Both the position numbers and the translations under genes were made by a program. This document shows, piece by piece, positions 1 to 6,548 of a stretch of DNA of 9,742 nucleotides. The notes under the pieces are model-generated. The model saw only the letters and a program-made list of their open reading frames with translations. It was not told the DNA's origin and made no database searches. The DNA is taken from assembly GCA_030706265.1 (NCBI GenBank), contig JAUZOX010000071.1, positions 1 through 9,742 on the forward strand, written 5' to 3'. The stretch's first letter is position 1. Every line of letters starts with the position of its first letter. The stretch comes from Bacteroidota bacterium. GTDB taxonomy: Bacteria > Bacteroidota > Bacteroidia > Bacteroidales > Cfx3-03.

Positions 1-1
1 G

Positions 2-364
2 ATCAACGCTCCGCAATCGATCGCAAGACGTACAGACTTTGATGGCATCACTTCGATTGCATATTACGATCCCGATCCGGAAGCCTTACCCATCAATTCA
101 GGAGGACTGACTATCGGGGGACGGCTGGGCTCCTCCCTTGCCAAGGGCATCTCCCAGACAGCCGGTACCATCGCCAGGGAACCCGGAATCAGCAGACTGC
201 TTCGCGGAAAAATCACGCTTACCGACTTAGCCGGACTGGGCCTGTCGGGCATCAATCTGATTACAAAAGGCGACCTGTCGATTTCCCGTGAATATGATGA
301 AGAAGGAAACCTAAAAGGTTATTCACTTTATGATGGGACTAAAAAATTAACCTGGCTGCCATAA
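2..364 (+). CDS. C-terminal part of an unrecognised protein (5' end outside window)
   Basis: An open frame enters from the left edge and runs 120 codons to a TAA, so only the C-terminus is visible. I do not recognise the family. The visible part has a Gly/Ser/Leu-rich, weakly hydrophobic middle (for example INSGGLTIGGRLGSSLAKGI) and a basic stretch around REPGISRLLRGK. It ends in a polar tail, SREYDEEGNLKGYSLYDG, that closes with TWLP. There is no clear transmembrane helix or catalytic motif. The tail has the look of a repeated beta-hairpin edge or a membrane-associated C-terminus, but that is only an impression. It lies 130 nt upstream of the head-GIN gene on the same strand. That gap has no hairpin plus T-run and no TAnnTTTG box, so read-through into the next gene is possible. 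The frame is confident; the function is unknown. Confidence 0.6.
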   Translation: MNAPQSIARRTDFDGITSIAYYDPDPEALPINSGGLTIGGRLGSSLAKGISQTAGTIAREPGISRLLRGKITLTDLAGLGLSGINLITKGDLSISREYDEEGNLKGYSLYDGTKKLTWLP

Positions 365-494
365 CCTGCCGCCTTAAAAAATTAATTCCGAACTGTAACA
401 ATATGAAATTATTATCCGTCACATATCTAAACGACATAATGCAGTAGCATATCGTCAATAACAATACTACTGAAAACTTATTAAAGACTAAGCC

Positions 495-2084
495 ATGAAA
501 AAGAATGTATTAAAAAAAGAATTTGCAGTCTTAGTTCTGCTGCTTTTCTCGCTGGGTGTGATGGCTCAGGAGGGAAACAAAAATGTAATTACGCAAAACC
601 GTGATGTTTCAACTTTTGATGGAATAAAAGCATCGGGGATTTTTAAAATCACCTTTACCCAAGGGGAACCTCAGTCCGTTAAAATTGAAACCGATGAAAA
701 TTTAATTGACCGGGTTGCTACCGAAGTAAGTGGCGGCGTTTTGGAACTCAGCACAAAGGGGAGCGTACGAAATCCGAGCAAAATGAATATCTATATCACG
801 GCCAAAGATCTTAAATCGCTTGAGTTGAGTGGTGCGGGTAAATTCACGACAACCAATAAAATCACGACTTCAAAATTAAAAATAGAGCTGAGCGGAATTT
901 CAGCTGCCACACTCACAGCTGACGCCGCAATTGTCTCCTGCGACCTATCCGGAGTTGGTAAACTTGAGATTGAAGGCACAGGAGATATGCTCACTGCCGA
1001 CATATCAGGAACCTCAAAACTTGTTGCCACCAAGTTTGAAGTCAAAGACGTGAAAGTCGACGCCAGCGGTGTTGGAACTGCCACGGTCAACGCGACCAAA
1101 TCGGTTTCATTTGATGCCAGTGGGGCTTCAAACATTAAATACATGCCCCACGACAATCTGGAAATCAAAACCAGAGAGACCTCAGGTGCTGCCCGAATCT
1201 CAAAAATAGGGGGAGAAACGACAATGGATATCAATACAAAAGTGGATGTCAGTACGGATGTTAATGCAGAAGTAAATACCATTGGAGATTCAACCAAGAT
1301 TAAAATTGGGAAACTGAATATTGATGTGATTGATGGTCCGCAAACTGAAGTGAGACTGGGAAGCAACAAATTAATCGTTGACGAAAACGGAAAGGTTCAG
1401 TTTTCAAAGAGTAAACGACCCAACACATTCCACAGTCACTGGAGCGGTTTTTACATTGGCGTATGTGGTTATCTGACCTCTTCGGGCAAACTCGATCCTC
1501 CGGTTCACGATAATTTCATGAGTCTGGACATGATCAAGTCAACCAATGTGCAAATCAATTTATTCGAACAGAACTTAAAGCTTTCATCAAATGCAGGATT
1601 TGTTACCGGAGTCGGAATAGATTGGCGTAACTACCGGTTTGACCACCATAATGTCGTATTAGATGCCAATTCAGATCATTTTGACGGATCCCTGATGAAC
1701 GATGCCAGCTATGAAAAGAGTAAACTGCTGGCGACCTATCTGACCGTTCCGGTCCTGCTTGAATTACAAACCAACAGGTTCACAAACAAGAATAGTTTTC
1801 ACATTGCCGGAGGAGTAAGTACAGGACTGAGAATCGGATCACATTCCAAGGTAAAATTTGAAAATTCAAACGGCAAAACCGGAAAAGATAAGAATCACGA
1901 TGATTTTAACCTCAACCCTTTCAAGTTAGATGCCACAGCATTGATTGGCTGGGGAGGCATCAATCTTTATGGCAATTACGCCTTGATTGATATGTTTAAA
2001 TCAGGTGCAGGCCCAGTTGGCTTGAATAATGAACCCATTAAGCTGCGGCCGTTTTCTGTTGGATTAAGGCTTGTTTTTGACTAA
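495..2084 (+). CDS. Secreted head-GIN (DUF2807) protein fused to a C-terminal outer-membrane beta-barrel
   Basis: A 529-residue exported protein of unknown role. Residues 1-24 form a signal peptide (basic MKKNVLKKEF, hydrophobic AVLVLLLFSLGV, cleavage likely after MA). There is no lipobox Cys. Residues ~35-240 match DUF2807/head GIN: the opening FDGIKASGIFKITFTQG is typical, followed by a ladder of Ser-Gly steps at residues 112, 133, 152, 171, 191, 209 and 230, spaced 18-21 residues apart. This suggests one coil of a beta-solenoid per step. Residues ~241-305 form a polar Val/Asp/Lys-rich linker. Residues ~311-529 alternate polar and hydrophobic residues with aromatic girdles (HSHWSGFYIGV, NLYGNYALIDM) and end in FSVGLRLVFD, as expected for a PorT/OmpA-like beta-barrel of Bacteroidota. 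The likely arrangement is a barrel in the outer membrane with the solenoid as a soluble domain; which side it faces is not clear. ATG 495 is chosen because the signal peptide starts there. No Shine-Dalgarno sequence is visible. A hairpin follows 40 nt after the stop. Confidence 0.88.
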   Translation: MKKNVLKKEFAVLVLLLFSLGVMAQEGNKNVITQNRDVSTFDGIKASGIFKITFTQGEPQSVKIETDENLIDRVATEVSGGVLELSTKGSVRNPSKMNIYITAKDLKSLELSGAGKFTTTNKITTSKLKIELSGISAATLTADAAIVSCDLSGVGKLEIEGTGDMLTADISGTSKLVATKFEVKDVKVDASGVGTATVNATKSVSFDASGASNIKYMPHDNLEIKTRETSGAARISKIGGETTMDINTKVDVSTDVNAEVNTIGDSTKIKIGKLNIDVIDGPQTEVRLGSNKLIVDENGKVQFSKSKRPNTFHSHWSGFYIGVCGYLTSSGKLDPPVHDNFMSLDMIKSTNVQINLFEQNLKLSSNAGFVTGVGIDWRNYRFDHHNVVLDANSDHFDGSLMNDASYEKSKLLATYLTVPVLLELQTNRFTNKNSFHIAGGVSTGLRIGSHSKVKFENSNGKTGKDKNHDDFNLNPFKLDATALIGWGGINLYGNYALIDMFKSGAGPVGLNNEPIKLRPFSVGLRLVFD

Positions 2085-2123
2085 TAACGCTTGTAATACC
2101 ATCTATTCAGAGCTAAAACATTG

Positions 2124-2160
2124 AAGAGTGAGGCAACTTAGTTGTTTCACTCTTTCGTTT
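2124..2160 (+). terminator. Intrinsic terminator candidate after the head-GIN gene
   Basis: Bases 2124-2137 pair with 2141-2154 as a 14-bp stem (two G-U pairs in RNA, no mismatch) closed by a 3-nt TTA loop. A T-rich stretch follows (TCGTTTT, then a longer T-run to 2177). The stem is AT-rich and the immediate T-tract is broken by C and G, so termination may be partial. The position, 40 nt after the stop of the upstream gene and before yebC, fits. Confidence 0.6.
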
Positions 2161-2221
2161 TCTATGATATTTTTTTTGTAATTTTACAGGCCATATTTAA
2201 AACAAAAAACTTATACCACAT

Positions 2222-2968
2222 ATGTCAGGACACAATAAATGGTCAACAATCAAACGGAAAAAGGGAGCACTTGATTCGAAGCGCTCAAAAGCCTTCTCTA
2301 AAATCATCAAAGAAATTACAGTAGCCATAAAAGAAGGTGGTGACCCGGATCCCGTGAATAATCCCCGTTTACGTGTTGCTATTTTAAATGCAAAAGGTGT
2401 AAACATGCCCAAAGATAATATTACCAGGGCAATCAGCAAAGCATCAGAAAAAGGGGGAGCCAATATTACGGAATGCAGCTATGAAGCATATGCATCCCAT
2501 GGCGTTGCACTCTTTATTGATTGTGCAACAGACAATGAAAAAAGAACCATTGCAAACATCCGTATGTATTTGAATAAACACAACGGTACGCTTGGAACCA
2601 AAGGATCTTTAAGCTTTATCTTTGACCGGAAAGGGGTATTTACCATACCGAAAGGCACCCTGGATCCGGATGCATTTGAAATGGAAATGATCGACGCCGG
2701 AGCCGAAGACATCAGCCTTGAAGAAGATGTTTATACGGTTACTACCGCCCTTGAGGATTTCGGAACGATGCAACGCAAACTGGAAGAGCTGGGCATAGAG
2801 GCTGAAAATGCAGAACTGGAACGCATTCCTAAATCAACTGTCAAGGTGGATCTCGAATCGGGACAAAAAGTCATGAAGCTCATCGACATCCTCGAAGACG
2901 ACGACGATGTTTTGAATGTTTTCCACAACATGGAAATGACGGAAGAATTAATGGATAGTCTTGAATAA
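2222..2968 (+). CDS. yebC: YebC/PmpR-family (TACO1-like) translation or transcription factor
   Basis: A 248-residue cytoplasmic protein of the universal YebC/TACO1 family, at full family length. The N-terminal signature MSGHNKWSTIKRKKGALD, followed by KRSKAFSKIIKEI (about residues 1-32), is diagnostic. Further family marks are NPRLRVAI.NAKG.NMPKDNI.RAI.KA at 47-74, YEAYA.HGVA at 87-96, the NKHNGTLGTKGSLSFIFDRKG block around 118-137, and an acidic C-terminal ferredoxin-like part with EDDDDVLNVFHNME. Family members were long annotated as transcriptional regulators (PmpR). Later work ties the family to ribosomes and to relief of stalling on proline-rich stretches, and which role applies here cannot be read from sequence. 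The ATG at 2222 is fixed by the conserved N-terminus. The gene looks monocistronic, flanked by a hairpin upstream and a strong terminator downstream. No clear TAnnTTTG box is seen upstream; TTTG at 2175 followed by TATTTAAA at 2194 is a weak candidate. Confidence 0.96.
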   Translation: MSGHNKWSTIKRKKGALDSKRSKAFSKIIKEITVAIKEGGDPDPVNNPRLRVAILNAKGVNMPKDNITRAISKASEKGGANITECSYEAYASHGVALFIDCATDNEKRTIANIRMYLNKHNGTLGTKGSLSFIFDRKGVFTIPKGTLDPDAFEMEMIDAGAEDISLEEDVYTVTTALEDFGTMQRKLEELGIEAENAELERIPKSTVKVDLESGQKVMKLIDILEDDDDVLNVFHNMEMTEELMDSLE

Positions 2969-2998
2969 ATTTTCCTTCTAATCACTACTTGCAAGTAT

Positions 2999-3044
2999 AA
3001 AGGACCACTTCTGGAAGTTGAAACACCGGGAGTGGTCCTTTTTT
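2999..3044 (+). terminator. Strong intrinsic terminator of yebC
   Basis: AAAGGACCACT (2999-3009) pairs with AGTGGTCCTTT (3031-3041). The stem extends inward by TCTGG/CCGGG (3010-3014 with 3026-3030, including G-U pairs), leaving an 11-nt loop. A run of eight T (3037-3044) overlaps the base of the stem. It begins about 30 nt after the yebC stop and is a textbook rightward terminator. Confidence 0.88.
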
Positions 3045-3071
3045 ATCGGGCCACTTCGTTTAAACCAAAAT

Positions 3072-3105
3072 AAAAACGCCTCGGAATACCCCGAGGCGAT
3101 TTTTA
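3072..3105 (-). terminator. Bidirectional-looking terminator at the end of the pta-ackA operon
   Basis: CGCCTCGG (3077-3084) and CCGAGGCG (3091-3098) form a perfect 8-bp GC-rich stem with a 6-nt loop. It is flanked by A5 on the left and ATTTTT on the right, so both strands read a hairpin followed by a T-run. It lies about 50 nt beyond the ackA stop on the minus strand, which makes it the probable operon terminator. It would also back up the yebC terminator in the other direction. Confidence 0.82.
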
Positions 3106-3154
3106 TTTTGAACCAACTGCTAATAAATCAGCAATTCATTGTGCCGGATTATTA

Positions 3155-4360
3155 TTATTTCATGTTGGTAACGATGTCTAAGGTATCCTGAGCAATAACC
3201 AGCTCCTCGTTGGTCGGAACGACCATTACCGTAACTGCGGAATCAGGAGCACTGATAATCACTTCCTTACCACGTTTACCATCATTGGCTTCCTTACTGA
3301 ATTTGACGCCCATGAATTCGAATCCCTCCATGATGGCTTCACGTCCGGGAACATCATTTTCACCGATTCCACCTGTGAAGATAATGACATCTACCCCATC
3401 CATTGCGGCCGCGTAAGCCCCGATATACTTTTTAATCCTGTAATAGAACATACCCAGAGCCAGTTGTGCACGTTTGTTTCCATCATGTGCGGCCTTTTCA
3501 ACATCACGCATATCGGAAGAGACGCCCGAAATGCCAAGTATACCGCTGTGCTTGTTGATAAGGGTATTTGCAGTGGCACTGTCCATTTCTTCGCTGTTGA
3601 TGATATGCAACAATGCTCCGGCATCGATATCACCACAACGTGTACCCATCATCAATCCCTCGATAGGAGTCATCCCCATTGAGGTATCAAACGACTGGCC
3701 ATTTTTGATGGCGCACAAAGAGGCACCGTTACCAAGATGACAAGTGATGATCTTTAAATCTGCAAGATTCTTTCCAAGGATTTCGGCTGCACGTTTTGAA
3801 ACAAAACGGTGGCTCGATCCGTGAAATCCATAGCGACGTACCTTGTGCTTTTCATATAACGAATAAGGAATGCCATAGAGATAGTTTTCTTCAGGCATCG
3901 TTTGATGGAAAGCGGTGTCGAATACGCCAACCTGTGGTACCGTAGGCAAGAGTTTCTTGATGGAATATACCCCTTCCAGATTGGGTGGATTGTGCAACGG
4001 GGCCAGGTCAATGCAATCGATAAGTGCTTCTATAACGTCGTCGGAAATGTAAACGGATTGTTTGAAGAGTTCGCCACCATGTACTACACGGTGTCCGACT
4101 GCATCAATCTCATTCAGGCTCTTGATACTGCCATATTTCTCACTGATAAGAATACCCAAAACATATTCAATACCAGACTGGTGGTCCAGAATGTCGCCTT
4201 CCAGCTTAAGTTCAGCCCCATCGTTCCTTTTGTGTTTTATCACTGAGCCCTTAAGGCCTATTTTTTCAACGAGCCCTTTTGCAAGCACTTCAGCAGAAGG
4301 CATATCAAAAAGTTGATATTTGATCGACGAGCTACCGCAATTCAATACTATGATCTTCAT
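3155..4360 (-). CDS. ackA: Acetate kinase
   Basis: Acetate kinase, acetyl-phosphate + ADP to acetate + ATP, is the ATP-yielding last step of acetate fermentation in the cytoplasm. The product is 401 residues, the usual length for the ASKHA-fold family. The family signatures are all present: LNCGSSSIKYQLF at the start (N7, S10, S12), GHRVVHGG (R91), PLHNPPN (H123), FDTAFH (D148), YGFHGSSH (H180), HLGNGASL (208-215), GTRCGDIDAG (R241) and PTNEE near the C-terminus (E385). These correspond to the catalytic and substrate-binding residues described for the Methanosarcina enzyme, and none is missing. The gene is the last of a three-gene operon, 36 nt after the dehydrogenase gene. ATG 4360 is set by the conserved N-terminus. 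No specific regulatory site was seen between the dehydrogenase gene and ackA, so it is probably transcribed from upstream of pta. Confidence 0.97.
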   Translation of the reverse strand: MKIIVLNCGSSSIKYQLFDMPSAEVLAKGLVEKIGLKGSVIKHKRNDGAELKLEGDILDHQSGIEYVLGILISEKYGSIKSLNEIDAVGHRVVHGGELFKQSVYISDDVIEALIDCIDLAPLHNPPNLEGVYSIKKLLPTVPQVGVFDTAFHQTMPEENYLYGIPYSLYEKHKVRRYGFHGSSHRFVSKRAAEILGKNLADLKIITCHLGNGASLCAIKNGQSFDTSMGMTPIEGLMMGTRCGDIDAGALLHIINSEEMDSATANTLINKHSGILGISGVSSDMRDVEKAAHDGNKRAQLALGMFYYRIKKYIGAYAAAMDGVDVIIFTGGIGENDVPGREAIMEGFEFMGVKFSKEANDGKRGKEVIISAPDSAVTVMVVPTNEELVIAQDTLDIVTNMK

Positions 4361-4396
4361 TATCTTTAAAAGTTCTTTAGTTTAATAACAACGGGT

Positions 4397-5365
4397 TTAT
4401 TCGCGGCCAAGATTAGAAATAGGGCCCTTCTTGACAATCTTTTTGCCATCGTGATATTTGTAGAAACCTTCCCCCGTGTAACGTCCCAGTAAGTTGGCCC
4501 GAACCAGACGCTTGATGATCGGATTGGGTTTATATTTGGTCTCACCGAATTCTGCAAAAAGATTTTCCATCCACTTCAACAGTTTATCAAGGCCAATACG
4601 GTCGGCAAGTTCAAAAGGTCCAAACTGATGACCGGAAGCTTCTTTCATGGTTTCGTCGATGTCGGATACATTAGAAACCCCTTCCATCAGCAACTGACAA
4701 GCTTCGTTGATGAGCGCACAAATGATGCGGGTGCTGACGTGACCCGAAGATTCGTTAACCTGAATGAGTTTTCGATCGATCATGCGGGCAAACTTATTAA
4801 CCATCTCGATGGTATCCTGGTTAGTGTGCACGGAATGGACCAGTTCAATAATATTAACCTTGTTAACAGGGCTAATAAAGTGCAGTGAGATAGAACGTTC
4901 AGGATAATCGAGCACCTCGGCAATATCACTGATCATCAAGGTGGCTGTGTTCGATGCAATCACAGCATCGGGACGGACCACTGCTTCGATACGACGAAAG
5001 ACATCCTTGCGGACTTCCAGTTGAGACCCCTTAATATTGGTGTTCACGGCTTCAATAACCAGATCGCAATCCGCTATATTTTGGTATTCGGTAGATCCTT
5101 TGATGCGGGAGAGAATGAGCTTCTTCTCATTTGCGGTTAAACCCCATTTACTGATACGGTCATCCAGCATTTCATTGATTCTGTCAAATGCCATTTTAAC
5201 GTGATCTTCCGTTATATCAATAAAGCTAACCTCTAAACCGGATTGACTTACCAATATCGCAATTTGCTGACCCATTAATCCGCAACCCACAATACCTACC
5301 TTTTGCAGCGAGCCTTTATGCTTGACTGATTTACTTAAACTGAAATCATCTAGTGATTCGGACAT
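4397..5365 (-). CDS. 3-hydroxyacyl-CoA dehydrogenase family protein (Hbd-like) between pta and ackA
   Basis: A 322-residue NAD-dependent 3-hydroxyacyl-CoA dehydrogenase family protein, with both family domains. The Rossmann domain starts after a polar extension of about 20 residues: VGIVGCGLMGQQIA (23-36, GxGxxG), an acidic FIDIT end of strand 2, DLVIEAV (101-107) and ASNTATLMI (137-145). His162 in LHFISP and Glu174 in NIIELV keep the 12-residue spacing of the catalytic His-Glu pair. The C-terminal domain is seen in INEACQLLMEGV, FGPFELADRIGLD (248-260) and GEGFYKY. Two deviations stand out. The usual HF(F/M)NPVP is HFISPVNK, and the Asn of the usual (I/V)VNR motif is Thr212 in VSTR. The substrate is therefore open: 3-hydroxybutyryl-CoA is the default guess from length and fold, but another hydroxyacid is possible. 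The gene is 29 nt after pta and 36 nt before ackA on the same strand, so it is almost certainly co-transcribed with the acetate pathway. Confidence 0.88.
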   Translation of the reverse strand: MSESLDDFSLSKSVKHKGSLQKVGIVGCGLMGQQIAILVSQSGLEVSFIDITEDHVKMAFDRINEMLDDRISKWGLTANEKKLILSRIKGSTEYQNIADCDLVIEAVNTNIKGSQLEVRKDVFRRIEAVVRPDAVIASNTATLMISDIAEVLDYPERSISLHFISPVNKVNIIELVHSVHTNQDTIEMVNKFARMIDRKLIQVNESSGHVSTRIICALINEACQLLMEGVSNVSDIDETMKEASGHQFGPFELADRIGLDKLLKWMENLFAEFGETKYKPNPIIKRLVRANLLGRYTGEGFYKYHDGKKIVKKGPISNLGRE

Positions 5366-5394
5366 AATTTATGAATGTTATGTTTGTGAAAATA

Positions 5395-6402
5395 TTATCC
5401 GTTGATTCCTGCTGCCTGATTTGCGGTAATGGCAACCAGATTGACGATATCATTTACCGAGCAACCACGTGACAGATCATTGATTGGTGCTGCCATACCC
5501 TGCAGGATAGGGCCGATTGCTTCAGCGCCTGAATAGCGTTGAACCAGTTTGTAAGCAATATTGCCGGCTTCGAGTGATGGGAAAACAAGCACATTAGCCC
5601 TGCCTGCAATTTTACTACCGGGAGCCTTCGACGCGCCGACCGACTCTACGATTGCAGCATCTGCCTGAAGCTCTCCATCTATTTGAAGTGTTGGATCCAT
5701 CTCTTTGGCAAGACTGGTTGCACTCACGACTTTATCCACCATTTCGTGCTTAGCACTTCCTTTTGAGGAAAAGCTCAACATGGCTACCCGTGGTTCAATT
5801 CCAACAATCGCCTTTGCTGTTTTTGCAGTGCTTACGGCTATTTGAGCAAGTTCGGCATCCGTAGGATTGGGGTTGACCGCACAGTCGGCAAATACCATCA
5901 TTCCATTATCCGTATAGTCGGGTTTTTGGAAAATCATAATAAATGCGCCCGAAACGACACTCACACCCGGTAAGGTTTTCACAACCTGAAATGCAGGACG
6001 CAAAACATTGCCTGTGGCATTCATGGCTCCGGCTACTTCGCCATCGGCCTCTTTGTTTTTAATTAATAACGTTGCCAAATACAGGGGATCTTCAACAAGA
6101 CTATTGGCCTGCTCTATCGTCATGCCTTTACTCTTGCGGATATCAAATAACATCCCGGCATAAAACTCTTTCCGGGGATTGTTTTGGGGGTCTATAATAA
6201 TGGCCTTGTCTAAGTTACTTAAATTGTTCTCTTGCTGGAATTTCAAAATCACATCGTGATTTCCCAGAAGAATAATTTTCGCAATACCTTCACCGAGGAT
6301 AATATCCGCGGCCCTTAATGTCCGTTCTTCAGTTCCTTCTGCAAGTACAATTGTCTTTTTATGTTTGCAGGCATTTGAGCGAATGTCTTCAATGAGTCCC
6401 AT
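5395..6402 (-). CDS. pta: Phosphate acetyltransferase (short form)
   Basis: Phosphotransacetylase, acetyl-CoA + Pi to acetyl-phosphate + CoA, feeds AckA. The product is 335 residues, i.e. the compact form of only the PTA_PTB catalytic domain, without the DRTGG and AAA-like N-terminal regions of the long E. coli type. Visible signatures are KKTIVLAEGTEERTL (15-29), ADGEVAGAMNATGNVLRPA (119-137), GVSVVSGAF, FADCAVNPNPTDAELAQIA, FSSKGSAKHE, DGELQADAA (242-250), VFPSLEAGNIAYKL and the C-terminal GPILQGMAAPINDLSRG (297-313). Ser311, Arg312 and Asp318 match the active-site Ser/Arg/Asp set described for the Methanosarcina enzyme. It is the first gene of the minus-strand operon with the dehydrogenase and ackA. 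A TAACTTTG box about 50 nt upstream of its ATG (6402) is the likely promoter. Butyryl or propionyl specificity cannot be excluded by eye, but the motifs favour acetyl. Confidence 0.96.
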   Translation of the reverse strand: MGLIEDIRSNACKHKKTIVLAEGTEERTLRAADIILGEGIAKIILLGNHDVILKFQQENNLSNLDKAIIIDPQNNPRKEFYAGMLFDIRKSKGMTIEQANSLVEDPLYLATLLIKNKEADGEVAGAMNATGNVLRPAFQVVKTLPGVSVVSGAFIMIFQKPDYTDNGMMVFADCAVNPNPTDAELAQIAVSTAKTAKAIVGIEPRVAMLSFSSKGSAKHEMVDKVVSATSLAKEMDPTLQIDGELQADAAIVESVGASKAPGSKIAGRANVLVFPSLEAGNIAYKLVQRYSGAEAIGPILQGMAAPINDLSRGCSVNDIVNLVAITANQAAGING

Positions 6403-6450
6403 ACTAATACGTTTATTTTTAGTAGTTTATATATTATTGTTTTGGTTTTG

Positions 6451-6458
6451 CAAAGTTA
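6451..6458 (-). promoter_or_regulatory. Bacteroidota -7 box for the pta operon
   Basis: On the minus strand this reads TAACTTTG, followed by CAAAAC, a perfect match to the Bacteroidota -7 consensus TAnnTTTG. Transcription would start near 6443, giving a leader of about 40 nt before the pta ATG at 6402. No good TTTG/TTG -33 element is seen at the usual distance, so the call rests on the -7 box and its position. Confidence 0.55.
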
Positions 6459-6532
6459 GACAGTATTTTTATTTTTTACTTAATAATCGGGGATGTTTTT
6501 CAAGGAGTAAGATGCAGAAATATTAAAGTGCG

Positions 6533-6540
6533 TATCTTTG
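6533..6540 (+). promoter_or_regulatory. Bacteroidota -7 box in front of the DUF4271 gene
   Basis: TATCTTTG followed by CAACA is a perfect TAnnTTTG box in its most typical form. The expected start site, a few bases downstream, falls at about 6546-6549, on or just before the ATG at 6549. The mRNA would be leaderless or nearly so. The box overlaps codons that an upstream GTG start (6528) would use, which argues against that start. No clear -33 TTG is seen 17-23 nt upstream. Confidence 0.55.
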
Positions 6541-6548
6541 CAACAGAT

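Noticed and set aside
403..447. Very short frame (ATG AAA TTA ...) in the gap before the head-GIN gene, a possible leader peptide
   Set aside because: Only 14 codons, no ribosome binding site, no run of regulatory codons and no attenuator hairpin after it.
791..1369. 192-codon minus-strand open frame inside the head-GIN gene
   Set aside because: It is antisense to a well-supported coding region with a repeated Ser-Gly pattern. Its translation is low-complexity Ser/Val/Pro, as expected from the complement of that repeat.
2142..2324. 60-codon plus-strand frame overlapping the start of yebC
   Set aside because: It begins within the terminator hairpin and overlaps the conserved YebC N-terminus in another frame; no family resemblance.
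3902..4246. 114-codon plus-strand frame opposite ackA
   Set aside because: AckA on the minus strand carries every catalytic motif across this region, so the opposite frame is a shadow.
6528..6548. GTG start for the DUF4271 protein, adding seven residues
   Set aside because: A perfect TAnnTTTG promoter box overlaps these codons, so they are unlikely to be in the mRNA; the ATG at 6549 is preferred.
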